Translations under genes and position numbers: made by a program
The notes under the pieces: generated by a model
What the model was told of the DNA's origin: nothing
The model's input: the letters and a program-made list of their open reading frames with translations, nothing else
Database searches by the model: none
Part shown: positions 1 through 7,665 of the stretch, in pieces
How positions within the stretch are numbered: position 1 is the first letter of the stretch
How the letters are laid out: every line of letters starts with the position of its first letter
Assembly (NCBI RefSeq): GCF_008632955.1
Contig: NZ_CP043959.1
Coordinates: 2,170,001 to 2,234,000, forward strand
DNA: 64,000 nt
Direction of reading: 5' to 3'
DNA from: Streptomyces tendae
Lineage (GTDB): Bacteria > Actinomycetota > Actinomycetes > Streptomycetales > Streptomycetaceae

Positions 1-81
1 AGCGGTCCGCGGCGGACATCGATCCGTGAGGGGCCGGAAAACCGGCTGAAGCGGGGGAGCGGAGCGGGTAGAACACCCCTG

Positions 82-906
82 ATGACCACCACCCTGCGGC
101 CGACCGAGCCGCTTCAGCGGAACCCCGACGGAACGCGCTCGCGCCGTTTCCACGTCTGCGTGAACAGCCGTCCCGTCGGGGAGGTGCACCTCGGCACGGA
201 CCCGGTCTTCGGCGACGCCGTGGCCCGGGTCGTCAGCCTGCGCATCGACGAACCGGACCGGCGGCGCGGCCGGGGCACGGTGGCCGCCCTGGCGGCGGAG
301 GAGGTGGCCCGCACCTGGGGCTGCCGGCGCATCGAGGCCACCGTCCCCGCCGAACCGGGCACTCCCCTCTCCCTCGCCACGGCACTCGGCTACGTCGCGC
401 GCAACCGGTCCATGGAGAAGGCCCTCGGCGACACCCCGCCCGCCCTGCCGGACGGCACGCGCGCACGGCCCATGACCGAGGAGGAGTTCGTCCCCTGGCA
501 GGCCAGTAGCTCGGAGGACTACGCGCAGGAGTGGGTCCGGCGCGGGGTGCCCGAGGCCGAGGCACGCGCCAAGGCCGCCTCCGACCAGGCGGCGCTGCTG
601 CCCTACGGTCTCGCCACGGAGGACATGGTCCTCAGCGTCCTCGAGCACGAGGGCACCGTGGTCGGCACGCTGTGGCTCGCGCTGCGCGGGGAGCGGGCCT
701 ACGTGTACGACGTGGAGACCGTGCCGGCGCACCGCGGCCGGGGCCACGGCCGCAGTCTGATGCTCCTGGCCGAGGCCCAGGCTACCGCCGCGGGCAACAG
801 GGCCCTCGGCCTCAACGTCTTTGCCGGCAACACCCCGGCGGAACGGCTCTACGCCTCACTCGGCTACACGACGACGAGCTACTCGCTGTACAAACCACTG
901 ATGTGA
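82..906 (+). CDS. Tandem GNAT-family N-acetyltransferase
   Basis: A 274-residue protein made of two GNAT folds. The first spans roughly residues 20-110 and has an acetyl-CoA pyrophosphate loop of the form RRRGRG at 60-65. The second spans roughly 125-274 and has RGRGHG at 218-223, followed by the typical C-terminal pattern FAGNTPAERLYASLGY. Such enzymes transfer an acetyl group from acetyl-CoA to an amine; the substrate cannot be read from sequence. The gene stands alone and converges on the DsbA-fold gene downstream. The ATG at 82 is the first good start in frame and no strong ribosome binding site precedes it. Confidence 0.88.
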   Translation: MTTTLRPTEPLQRNPDGTRSRRFHVCVNSRPVGEVHLGTDPVFGDAVARVVSLRIDEPDRRRGRGTVAALAAEEVARTWGCRRIEATVPAEPGTPLSLATALGYVARNRSMEKALGDTPPALPDGTRARPMTEEEFVPWQASSSEDYAQEWVRRGVPEAEARAKAASDQAALLPYGLATEDMVLSVLEHEGTVVGTLWLALRGERAYVYDVETVPAHRGRGHGRSLMLLAEAQATAAGNRALGLNVFAGNTPAERLYASLGYTTTSYSLYKPLM

Positions 907-1229
907 CCGCGGCCGGTTCTCGCCTGCCCGTCCGTACCGGTCACGACCGCCACCGGACAGGGTGGACGGCCCGGCACCGAGCACGGCCGTACTCGGGCGA
1001 GGCGCGTCGGCCGCGCCATCGGTGCGGCCGATCCCGGCGGGCCGGGCCGGCGGGGGAGCCGTTCTCCAGGCACGTGGGCCGTCGTGGCGGACCCGGGCGC
1101 CGGGTCAGGACGCCGGTTCGGCCGTACCGGCGACCAGTCGCGGTACCGGTGCAGCCGGCCCGCCCACCGGTGCGGGGGCACGCGCGGCCGACTCGGTGTG
1201 CCGCCAGGCACCAGGCGCCGCGGGGCCGG
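907..1229. other. Intergenic region between convergent genes, no gene seen
   Basis: This stretch separates the convergent acetyltransferase and DsbA-fold genes. It is very GC-rich. The reading frames across it have no recognisable protein content and no credible start signal. A weak inverted repeat (cggccgc / gcggccg, about 1008-1029) may act in termination, but it has no T tract. Confidence 0.4.
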
Positions 1230-1754
1230 TCAGGCCTCCTGGTCCGCCAGCAGACGGTCCGCGATCTCCTCGATGCGCGCCCGCAGCCCCTCCTGGCTCT
1301 TGCCGCCGTCGAGCCGCTCGCCGCCGATGACGTACGTCGGCGTCCCGGTCACTCCGATCGCCTTGCCCTCGGCCTGGTCCGCGTCCACCACCAGGATGTG
1401 CCGTCCGTCGATCAGGGCGGTGTCGACCTCCTCGGCGTCCAGACCCAGCTCGGCGGCGACCTCGACCAGGAAGGACTCGCCCCGGCGGTCCAGCTCGTCG
1501 AGCCGGCCCAGCACGGCCTCCACGTAGGGCCACCCCTGTCCCTGCTCCCACGCCTCCTCGGCGGCCTGCGCGGCGGCGAAGGCGTGCTTGTGCTTCTCCA
1601 GCGGGAAGTGCCGCAGCCGGATCTCCAGGCGGTCGCCGTACCGGGCACGCAGGGCGCGCAGGTCGTCCAGGGCTGTCCGGCAGTCGGAGCACTGCAGCTC
1701 GCACCACACCTCGAGAACGGGGGCGGCGGGGCGGGCGGGGGAGGAGTCACTCAT
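1230..1754 (-). CDS. DsbA-fold thioredoxin-like oxidoreductase
   Basis: A 174-residue protein with a thioredoxin-type active site CSDC at residues 22-25, following the strand EVWCELQ, and a probable cis-proline at 139 in GVTGTPTYV. An alpha-helical insertion lies between these, as in the DsbA/FrnE family. There is no signal peptide, so it probably acts in the cytoplasm on thiols or disulphides; the substrate is unknown. The start is placed at the ATG whose complement ends at 1754; the open frame continues upstream but with non-protein-like composition. The last residues match the usual C-terminal helix of the family. Confidence 0.85.
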   Translation of the reverse strand: MSDSSPARPAAPVLEVWCELQCSDCRTALDDLRALRARYGDRLEIRLRHFPLEKHKHAFAAAQAAEEAWEQGQGWPYVEAVLGRLDELDRRGESFLVEVAAELGLDAEEVDTALIDGRHILVVDADQAEGKAIGVTGTPTYVIGGERLDGGKSQEGLRARIEEIADRLLADQEA

Positions 1755-1954
1755 GGTGACAGTCTTCCAGCCGGGCCCCGCCCCACCCAATCCGGGCACG
1801 TACCGGACGGGCACCGGCCGGCACCTGCGGATGATCCGCGACCCGGAGATGTCCCTGATGTCCGCCCCGAGCGTGGCCCGGCGACCCGCGGCGGGTGCAG
1901 GATGGAAGGGACGAGATCTCCTCGTGCCCGTACGCACCTGCCCTGGAGGACCGG

Positions 1955-2404
1955 ATGATTGCCGAGACCGTCTGCTCCGCCGTCGCCGCGGCGGGCCTGG
2001 GCATCGCGGTGGTCACGGCCTACCGCAAGCGCTACCTCGCCGCGACCCGCATCGCCGCGTACGCGCTGGTGCCGCTGGGCCTGGTCATGGCCGGGGTCGT
2101 CGACTGGCTCGCGGACACCGCCTTCAGCCCGACCGCCTGGGCCGGCTTCGGCGTGCTGGGGCTGTCCTGGGTGCTGTTCGCCACCACCCGCACCGTGGAG
2201 CGCCGACGCGGCGGCACCCGTAAGGAACGCAGGGCGGCACGGCAGGCGGCCGCCCCCGCAGCCGCGGCACCGGGCGCCTCCGCGCCGGCGCTGGGTGAGG
2301 CGACCCCCCGAGGAGAGAGCCCCGCGCCCCGCCGCGCGCCGGCCTCCCAGGGCGACGACGACTTCAGCGACATCGAGGCCATCCTCAAGAAGCACGGCAT
2401 CTGA
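1955..2404 (+). CDS. Small two-helix membrane protein of unknown function
   Basis: A 149-residue protein with two hydrophobic segments (roughly residues 2-20 and 27-70, the latter long enough for two spans), then a basic, Ala/Pro-rich linker and an acidic end DDFSDIEAILKKHGI. The start is taken at the ATG at 1955 because GGAGGA (1945-1950) lies just upstream; an in-frame ATG at 1895 has no such site. The conserved-looking acidic C-terminal tail suggests a cytoplasmic interaction motif, but I do not recognise the family. It is divergent from the DsbA-fold gene, sharing a 200-bp promoter region. Confidence 0.65.
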   Translation: MIAETVCSAVAAAGLGIAVVTAYRKRYLAATRIAAYALVPLGLVMAGVVDWLADTAFSPTAWAGFGVLGLSWVLFATTRTVERRRGGTRKERRAARQAAAPAAAAPGASAPALGEATPRGESPAPRRAPASQGDDDFSDIEAILKKHGI

Positions 2405-2554
2405 CGCCCCTCGGACCACATGCGTCACAGGGGGTCCCGGACCGCCCGGAAGTGATCACCAACCGAACCGTAGGTCGCGGTTTCGGCGTACCCGCGTACT
2501 TTCCGTGAGTGTTGATCGCTTGGGGCCCGTCCGATGCGTCATCATCGCGGCGAG

Positions 2555-2707
2555 ATGCTGGACACGACACAGAGCGATGCCACGCCGCTGCAGGACGAGC
2601 CGCGCGGATGCCTTTTCGCCTTATCCCAGCCACCGCTGATGATCTTCCTTGCGGTGATCGGGTGTCTGCTGCTCACGGCTGCCCTGCACGACCTGCTGTG
2701 GCTGTGA
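2555..2707 (+). CDS. Very small membrane protein (50 residues)
   Basis: A short open frame too small for normal gene calls. It encodes a hydrophilic head MLDTTQSDATPLQDEPRGC followed by one hydrophobic span (about residues 21-45, containing MIFLAVIGCLLLTAAL) and ends HDLLWL. An in-frame ATG at 2534 would add MRHHRGE. The composition changes sharply from polar to apolar as expected for a bitopic membrane protein. I recall similar 50-60 residue proteins with the string PRGCLFALSQPPLMIF in other Streptomyces, but could not check this. Function unknown. Confidence 0.6.
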   Translation: MLDTTQSDATPLQDEPRGCLFALSQPPLMIFLAVIGCLLLTAALHDLLWL

Positions 2708-2825
2708 GCCGTACCCGCGGTTCCCGGCGTCACCCGTCGGGACCGCGTCGGCCCACCATCCGTACGACCGTCCACACAGCCGGGGGCATCCCCCCACCGG
2801 TGACGGTCGGCAGCGTTCGAAGGGG

Positions 2826-3386
2826 TCAGCCCGCCGCTTCCTTGCGGCGCGCCCGGTAGGCGGCGACATGCAGCCTGTTGCCGCAGGTGCGGCTGTCGCA
2901 GTAGCGGCGCGAGCGGTTGCGGGAGAGGTCGACGAAGGCGTGGCGGCAGTCCGGTGCCTCGCAGCGGCGCAGCCGCTCCTGCTCACCGGCGACCACGAAG
3001 AACGCCAGCGCCATCCCGCAGTCGGCGGCCAGATGGTCGGCCACGGAGGCGCCGGGCGCGAAGTAGTGCACGTGCCAGTCGTAGCCGTCGTGGTCGGTGA
3101 GCCGGGGAGTGGTGCCGGCCGCAGCGATCAGCTCGTTGATCATCGTCGCCGCGCTGCGGGCGTCGGGCGCGGCGAAGACCGCGGCGAACCGGGCGCGGAT
3201 CTTGCGCACCCCGGCCAGGTCGAACTCGGTGAGCGTGCCGACCTCGCTGACCTTGTGGTCCCGCACGAACGCCTCGAGGGCCGCGACGTCCGGCAGTCCG
3301 TCCGGTGTCGCGTCGTCCTCCGGTGCGGTGTTCACCAGATCCACCACGGTGTCCAGCGCGCACCGGGTGTCATGGGTGATCAGCAC
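2826..3386 (-). CDS. CGNR zinc-finger protein (ABATE domain)
   Basis: A 186-residue protein of the ABATE plus CGNR family, putative stress-related transcriptional regulators. The N-terminal ABATE-like part (about 1-135) opens with LDTVVDLVNT. The C-terminal zinc finger carries Cys pairs in RRCEAPDCRHAF and RRYCDSRTCGNR, with the diagnostic CGNR followed by a basic tail. The GTG at 3386 is chosen because AGGGAG lies a few bases before it on the reverse strand; the frame upstream of this is low-quality. A TACCAT hexamer (3437-3442, reverse) may be its -10. The target genes are unknown. Confidence 0.85.
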   Translation of the reverse strand: MLITHDTRCALDTVVDLVNTAPEDDATPDGLPDVAALEAFVRDHKVSEVGTLTEFDLAGVRKIRARFAAVFAAPDARSAATMINELIAAAGTTPRLTDHDGYDWHVHYFAPGASVADHLAADCGMALAFFVVAGEQERLRRCEAPDCRHAFVDLSRNRSRRYCDSRTCGNRLHVAAYRARRKEAAG

Positions 3387-3713
3387 GATTCGCTCCCTGG
3401 CCTGGGGGGTCGGGCGGGCGCCCGCCGATGCTGGCCGATGGTAGTGGTTCCGGCGTACCCGGCACCTCCCCCGGTTCCGCACATGACTTCGAATCCAACG
3501 CGGAACGGCGCCCGGTCGTTCCCGGCCGAGCGTGCGTGTGCCGCCGTGGACAGCGGGACCGCGCCCCCGCCGGCAGCACAACGGCGCCGGGCCGCGGTGG
3601 ACCGCGGCGTCGGCGCCGTTGTGTGTGAGCCGTATGCGGCTGCCCGTATGCGGCTGTCCGGGCCCGAGCCGTCACCCCGAGTCGACGGCGTCGGGCGGTT
3701 TTGTGGCCCTCGC
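3387..3713. other. Intergenic region upstream of the CGNR gene
   Basis: This 327-bp gap lies between two reverse-strand genes and should hold the CGNR gene promoter and the ssgB terminator. The only structure I see is a direct repeat of cgtatgcggctg at 3631-3642 and 3645-3656. No protein-like frame is apparent. Confidence 0.35.
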
Positions 3714-4127
3714 CTAGCTTTCCGCCAGGATGTGCGAGAGCTCCTGATCGAGATCGAAGTGCCGGTGTTCCGTGCCGGGCGGCACGGCGGCGTCTGTGCG
3801 CTTCAGGAAGGACTCCAGGGCCCGCGCCGGGGCCTCGAGCAGGGCTTCCCCCTCCGGAGAGCTCAGGGCGATGCACACGACGCCCTGACCATGACTGCGC
3901 GACGGCCAGACGCGGACGTCGCCGGTGCCCGTGGGGCGGTGAAGTCCCTCGGCGAGGAGGTCGCGGGCGAACACCCACTCGACGGTTTCCTCGGCTCCGG
4001 TGTGGAAGGTGGCGTGCACGGCGTAGGGGTCGGCCGTGTCGTACCGCAGGCCTGCGGGGACAGGCAGGGAGGACTCGCTCGACACAACGAGGCGCAGGTG
4101 CAGCTCGCAGCTGACCGTGGTGTTCAT
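3714..4127 (-). CDS. ssgB: Sporulation cell-division protein SsgB
   Basis: A 137-residue SALP-family protein recognised directly: it begins MNTTVSCELHLRLVV and contains the near-invariant segments DPYAVHATFHTG, WVFARDLL and HFDLDQELSHILAES. SsgB is a sporulation-specific activator that localises with SsgA to future septum sites in aerial hyphae and recruits FtsZ. The start at 4127 gives the family's usual length. It is transcribed divergently from the TIGR02611-type gene. In Streptomyces ssgB depends on the stress sigma factor SigH; a possible element GTTTAC (4207-4212) with GGTGGC (4189-4194) on the reverse strand is the best candidate I see, with low certainty. Confidence 0.96.
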   Translation of the reverse strand: MNTTVSCELHLRLVVSSESSLPVPAGLRYDTADPYAVHATFHTGAEETVEWVFARDLLAEGLHRPTGTGDVRVWPSRSHGQGVVCIALSSPEGEALLEAPARALESFLKRTDAAVPPGTEHRHFDLDQELSHILAES

Positions 4128-4304
4128 AAGCGCCAGGGCCTTTCGCTCAGTGTGCGCTCGGGGATTCGCACGTCGGCGAAATCGACATGCCACCTACGGT
4201 GCCGTTGTAAACCCCTCTGAGTGTTTTGCGTGGGATTACGTAACTCTTCCGGCCGAGAGATCGTTCGCGGCCTGCGCCCATTCCGGTGATGTCTTTGGCT
4301 CCGG

Positions 4305-4310
4305 TAGTGT
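4305..4310 (+). promoter_or_regulatory. Leaderless-type -10 element TAGTGT
   Basis: TAGTGT fits the actinobacterial TANNNT -10 consensus and lies 8 bases before the ATG at 4319, so transcription would start at or near the start codon. No ribosome binding site is visible between them. Confidence 0.45.
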
Positions 4311-4318
4311 TGGGCTGC

Positions 4319-4777
4319 ATGAACACGGGGAGTGACGAGTCCGTCGAGGTCGCGGCGGCGACCCACGGGGTGACGGTGAACGAGGGCGAGGGCCGGGACG
4401 AGCGGGGGCTCGGGTCGCGGGCACCCGAGTTCGTCAGAGCGCGGCGGGCGCTGCATCTGAGCTGGCAGGTGGGGGTCTTCGTCGTCGGCCTGGCCGTGGT
4501 GGTGGCCGGCGTGATCATGCTGCCGCTGCCCGGCCCGGGCTGGGTCGTGATCTTCGGCGGCATGGCGATCTGGGCGACCGAGTTCGTGTGGGCCCAGCTG
4601 GTGCTGCGCTGGACCAAGCGCAAGGTCACCGAGGCGGCCCAGCGGGCGCTTGACCCCAGGGTGCGCCGCCGCAACATCATCCTGACCTCGGTCGGCCTGG
4701 TGATCGTGGCCGCGCTGGCCGGCTTCTACCTGTGGAAGTTCGGTCTGCAGATGCCGTGGAAGATCAAGGACCAGTGA
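4319..4777 (+). CDS. TIGR02611-type small membrane protein (PGPGW motif)
   Basis: A 152-residue protein with a hydrophilic N-terminus, a basic amphipathic stretch, one long hydrophobic segment holding the motif LPLPGPGWVVIFGG, and a second C-terminal transmembrane helix (about 120-140). The PGPGW motif is characteristic of the actinobacterial TIGR02611 / putative transmembrane PGPGW family. Function is not established. The ATG at 4319 is preferred over ATGs at 4286 and 4289 because a TANNNT element sits 8 bases upstream, fitting a leaderless transcript. It is divergent from ssgB and precedes a tRNA gene. Confidence 0.8.
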   Translation: MNTGSDESVEVAAATHGVTVNEGEGRDERGLGSRAPEFVRARRALHLSWQVGVFVVGLAVVVAGVIMLPLPGPGWVVIFGGMAIWATEFVWAQLVLRWTKRKVTEAAQRALDPRVRRRNIILTSVGLVIVAALAGFYLWKFGLQMPWKIKDQ

Positions 4778-4856
4778 CGCGCGCCGGGGGTCGGACCGCC
4801 CGGCCCCGGGTGGTCACGGGCACCCCCTGACATGGGGTAATGTTCTTCCTGCGTCC

Positions 4857-4928
4857 GGGCGATTAGCTCAGTGGGAGAGCGCTTCGTTCACACCGAAGAG
4901 GTCACTGGTTCGAACCCAGTATCGCCCA
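4857..4928 (+). tRNA. tRNA-Val (anticodon CAC), copy 1
   Basis: A complete 72-nt cloverleaf. The acceptor stem GGGCGAT pairs with ATCGCCC; the D-arm is GCTC/GAGC; the anticodon stem CTTCG/CGAAG encloses the loop TTCACAC with anticodon CAC at 4889-4891; the T-arm is ACTGG TTCGAAC CCAGT. The 3' CCA is not encoded. CAC reads valine codon GTG. A second identical gene lies at 6066-6137. Confidence 0.97.
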
Positions 4929-4938
4929 CCGGATCAAG

Positions 4939-4971
4939 GCGGCCCGGCTCACGAATCGTGAGCCGGGCCGC
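4939..4971 (+). terminator. Hairpin downstream of tRNA-Val copy 1
   Basis: A perfect 14-bp stem (extendable to 16) with the arms starting gcggcccggctcacg and ending cgtgagccgggccgc around a small loop. It begins 10 bases after the tRNA and is followed by ttcgtcgtg rather than a clean T tract, as is common in Streptomyces. Confidence 0.75.
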
Positions 4972-5254
4972 TTCGTCGTGCGGGCCGGCGTGCCGCTCCC
5001 GCCCCCGTCGCGGGGTTCCGCTTTCCTCGCGTTCATCCAACCGTGACCTTCCGCGGCGGCGGCCGGCGCCGGTGCCGCGTTGTTCGGCCGGTCGGCCACG
5101 CGGTGCCGACCCGCCGGTTTCCGCCCCGCCCCGGATCCCCGTCGCGCGAGGCCGTCGTCAGGACCGTGCCGAGAGCGGTCGGCCATTCCTGTCCGAATCA
5201 TCGACATGCCCTGAGGGCCTCCGCGCCTTGTGTCACGGGGCTCTGGAACGGACG

Positions 5255-5520
5255 GTGACGGTCCGTTATGCGTGGTGGGGCGCCGGGGGCCGGGCCCAGA
5301 GCATCAACAAGACCATCGGCCTCTTCGGGGAGAACAATCCGAAGAACAGGTCAAGACCGACTTCCAGCCGTACACGGATTCGTGGAGGCAGTTCAACACC
5401 CCTGCCTCGGGCGGGAATCCGCCGGACGTGTTCCAGAATGCCCCTGGATTCCTGCGAATACGACCCGAAGAATGTGCCGCTCGACCTCGATGAGCGGGTG
5501 AAGGCTGGCAACCTCCCACT
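5255..5520 (+). pseudogene. Remnant of a sugar ABC transporter substrate-binding protein gene
   Basis: Fragments of an extracellular solute-binding protein are readable in two frames: TVRYAWWGAGGRAQSINKT and LFGENNPKN (5258-5347), then QVKTDFQPYTDSWRQFNT with ASGGNPPDVFQNAPGFLR (5347-5455) one frame over, then YDPKNVPLDLDERVKAGNL (from 5459) back in the first frame. The order and spacing match the N-terminal lobe of carbohydrate-binding lipoproteins. The shifts are explained by a 1-nt loss near 5346 and a 2-nt loss near 5457. No signal peptide or lipobox remains upstream and the rest of the roughly 430-residue protein is missing, so the gene is dead. Confidence 0.75.
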
Positions 5521-5576
5521 CCGGGGGACCGCACGCCATGACGCACGAGGCGGGCGTAGGCGGGCACACTCCGTAC

Positions 5577-6026
5577 ATGGACCGGAACCATTACCGCTTC
5601 CGCAGTGTGTGGACCCTGTCCGCGCCCGCCGCGACCGTGTACGGCGTACTGGAGCGGATCGAGGACTACCCCCGGTGGTGGCCGCAGGTACGGGAGGTCG
5701 CCCGCCTCGACGACACCACCGGCATCGTCACGATCCGCTCCGTCCTGCCGTACGACCTGACCTTCACCCTGCGGGAGGGGAGGCGGGACCGGGAGAACGG
5801 CGTGCTGGAGGCGGGGCTGTCCGGCGACATCGACGGCTGGGCCCGCTGGACCGTCACCGATCTGGGCGCGCACGGCTGCCTCACCCACTACGAGCAGGAG
5901 GTCGACGTCCGCGCGCGGCTGCTGCGTCTGCTGGCCGTGCCCGGCCGGCCCCTCTTCCGCGCCAACCACGCGCTGATGCTGCGGGCCGGGCGGCGCGGAC
6001 TGGCGGCACACCTCGAAGCGGTTTGA
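5577..6026 (+). CDS. SRPBCC (START-like) ligand-binding protein
   Basis: A 149-residue protein with the SRPBCC/polyketide-cyclase-like fold: it opens FRSVWTLSAPAATVYGVLERIEDYPRWWPQV, a typical first strand and helix pair (quoted here as two adjoining parts of residues 7-37), and ends with the long C-terminal helix. Family members bind hydrophobic ligands in a helix-grip cavity; the ligand here is unknown. Two starts are possible, ATG at 5538 and ATG at 5577; the later one fits the domain boundary and neither has a clear ribosome binding site. It sits between the decayed binding-protein gene and the second tRNA-Val. Confidence 0.75.
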   Translation: MDRNHYRFRSVWTLSAPAATVYGVLERIEDYPRWWPQVREVARLDDTTGIVTIRSVLPYDLTFTLREGRRDRENGVLEAGLSGDIDGWARWTVTDLGAHGCLTHYEQEVDVRARLLRLLAVPGRPLFRANHALMLRAGRRGLAAHLEAV

Positions 6027-6065
6027 AGGAAGCGTCCTGAGCCCTGTATTGTTCGGTGCGTTCCC

Positions 6066-6137
6066 GGGCGATTAGCTCAGTGGGAGAGCGCTTCGTTCAC
6101 ACCGAAGAGGTCACTGGTTCGAACCCAGTATCGCCCA
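6066..6137 (+). tRNA. tRNA-Val (anticodon CAC), copy 2
   Basis: Identical over all 72 bases to the copy at 4857-4928, with anticodon CAC at 6098-6100. Identity stops at the tRNA boundaries: the flanking bases differ, so only the mature gene is conserved. A strong terminator follows. Confidence 0.97.
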
Positions 6138-6146
6138 CGCTCGGGA

Positions 6147-6186
6147 GAGCGACGTGGTCCGCCGACCACGTCGCTCCTTTCTTTTT
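6147..6186 (+). terminator. Intrinsic terminator after tRNA-Val copy 2
   Basis: A 13-bp perfect stem gagcgacgtggtc / gaccacgtcgctc closes a cgcc loop (6160-6163) and is followed by the T-rich run ctttcttttt. This is one of the few textbook intrinsic terminators in the window. Confidence 0.9.
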
Positions 6187-6204
6187 CCGCGCGGTTCCGC
6201 CGTG

Positions 6205-6930
6205 TCACGCCGCTGCCGGCAGGTCCGGGCGCAGGGGCCAGGCCGGATCGACGACCTCCTCCGTGCCCGTGCGCGCGAACCACGCCTGCAGGCCCCGCGC
6301 CTGCGCCGCGTGCCACACCGCCTGCAGGGTGTGCAGCTCACCGGGGGACAGCCGCTCCAGCCGGGCCGCGAACCGGCGTCCCACCGCCCGGGTGACCTCC
6401 AGGGCCGCCACCGCGTCCGCCGCCGCGTCGTGCGCGCCCTCCAGTTCCACCTCGTAGTGCGCGCACAGATCCGTCAGCGTGCGGCGGCCCTTGCGGTAGC
6501 GGTCCAGATGCTTGTCGAGCACCCGCGGATCCAGCACCAGCAGCGGCGTCCGCTCGAACCAGCGGGCCAGCGACGACGCCCGGTGCCTGCGCAACTCCCG
6601 GTCCAGCAGCGTCAGATCGAACGGCGCGTTCATCACCACCACCGGCCGGCCCACCGCCGCCTGCTCCGCCAGCGCCTGGGCGACCTCGTACATCACCGGC
6701 GCGGGCCAGCGGCCGTTGCGCTGCAGATGCTCGTCCGTCAGCCCGTGCACCTGCGTCGCCGCGGCGGGCACCGGCACCCCCGGGTTCACCAGCCAGCGGG
6801 TCACCCGCGGCCGGGAGCCCGCGGCGTCCTGCACGACGAGGGCGGCCGACACGATCCGGTCGGCCTCGACGTCCACACCCGTCGTCTCCGTGTCAAAGGC
6901 GGCCAGCGGCCCCTCGTACCAGCACGTCAT
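6205..6930 (-). CDS. DnaQ-like 3'-5' exonuclease
   Basis: A 241-residue protein of the DEDDh exonuclease superfamily. ExoI is visible as AAFDTETTG at residues 10-18, ExoII as VVVMNAPFDLTLL near residue 100, and ExoIII as EGAHDAAADAVAAL with the catalytic His and Asp. These residues bind two metal ions and cleave nucleotides from 3' ends. It is much shorter than DNA polymerase III and has only an extra C-terminal helical region, so a stand-alone proofreading, repair or RNA-trimming role is likely. The ATG at 6930 is chosen at the start of the domain. It is divergent from the DUF4365 gene. Confidence 0.88.
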   Translation of the reverse strand: MTCWYEGPLAAFDTETTGVDVEADRIVSAALVVQDAAGSRPRVTRWLVNPGVPVPAAATQVHGLTDEHLQRNGRWPAPVMYEVAQALAEQAAVGRPVVVMNAPFDLTLLDRELRRHRASSLARWFERTPLLVLDPRVLDKHLDRYRKGRRTLTDLCAHYEVELEGAHDAAADAVAALEVTRAVGRRFAARLERLSPGELHTLQAVWHAAQARGLQAWFARTGTEEVVDPAWPLRPDLPAAA

Positions 6931-7098
6931 ACCCACCAACCCCTCGCTCACCATCAGCAGTTGACGCGCCGTCCACTGCTCGGTCCGGTGATACCCGGGC
7001 TGTTTGCGCCGTACGCCGGAAGGAGACAACAGGAGTACGGGTCTTTGCAGTTCAGCGACCCGCACATGGGATTCGACTGTTCTGGAAGGCTGTTGGTC

Positions 7099-7665
7099 AT
7101 GGCCATCGCGCAGCCCGAACGGGGCGGGCTGCTGCCGGAGCGCACACCGGCCGCTCGCGGCACCCTCGCCACCACCGCCTGCATGGAGACCCTGCAGGTC
7201 GGCTATCTGCACGCCGTCGCCGCGGCGGCCGGCTGCTCGCTGTCCCAGCCCTTCCCGGACAACGGCATCGACTGGCACGTCAGCCACAGCGCCCCCGGAC
7301 ACCTGGTCGACGACGAGGTCACCATCAAGGTGCAGCTCAAGGCGACATCGCAGATCGCCCCGCACCCTCGGGGCCGCTCCTTCTCCTTCACGCTGGACAA
7401 CGCCCACCTGGAGAAGCTCGCCCGCACCCCGGTCTCCGTGCACAAGATCCTCGTCGTGATGATCCTGCCGCGCTCCCAGGACGACTGGCTGCGCGCCCAC
7501 CACGACCGGCTCGACCTGCGCCACTGCTGCTACTGGACCAACCTCGCCGGGCACCCCGTCACCGGCCGCCGGCGTACCACCGTGCGGATCCCCACCTCAC
7601 GCGTCTTCGACGACCGGGCGCTGTGCGAGATCATGACGCGGGTCGGGACGGGAGGAAAACCGTGA
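7099..7665 (+). CDS. DUF4365 domain protein, putative PD-(D/E)XK-type nuclease
   Basis: A 188-residue protein recognisable as DUF4365: after an N-terminal helix ending ETLQVGYLHAVAAAAGC it has NGIDWHVSH, a spacer, and IKVQLKAT. The Asp of GID and the Q-x-K of VQLKA fit the active site pattern of the restriction-endonuclease-like fold to which this domain is assigned. The ATG at 7099 has GGAAGG 9 bases upstream. It overlaps the next gene by four bases (GTGA), so the two are translationally coupled and probably function together. The substrate is unknown; a role in DNA quality control or defence is only inference. Confidence 0.7.
   Translation: MAIAQPERGGLLPERTPAARGTLATTACMETLQVGYLHAVAAAAGCSLSQPFPDNGIDWHVSHSAPGHLVDDEVTIKVQLKATSQIAPHPRGRSFSFTLDNAHLEKLARTPVSVHKILVVMILPRSQDDWLRAHHDRLDLRHCCYWTNLAGHPVTGRRRTTVRIPTSRVFDDRALCEIMTRVGTGGKP

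Noticed and set aside
3631..3656. Direct repeat cgtatgcggctg as a regulator iteron
   Set aside because: Only two copies with a 2-base gap, no relation to a visible promoter element, and no known motif.
4857..6137. Integrated element bounded by tRNA-derived att sites
   Set aside because: Both tRNA genes are complete, no integrase or excisionase lies between them, and identity ends exactly at the tRNA limits on both sides.
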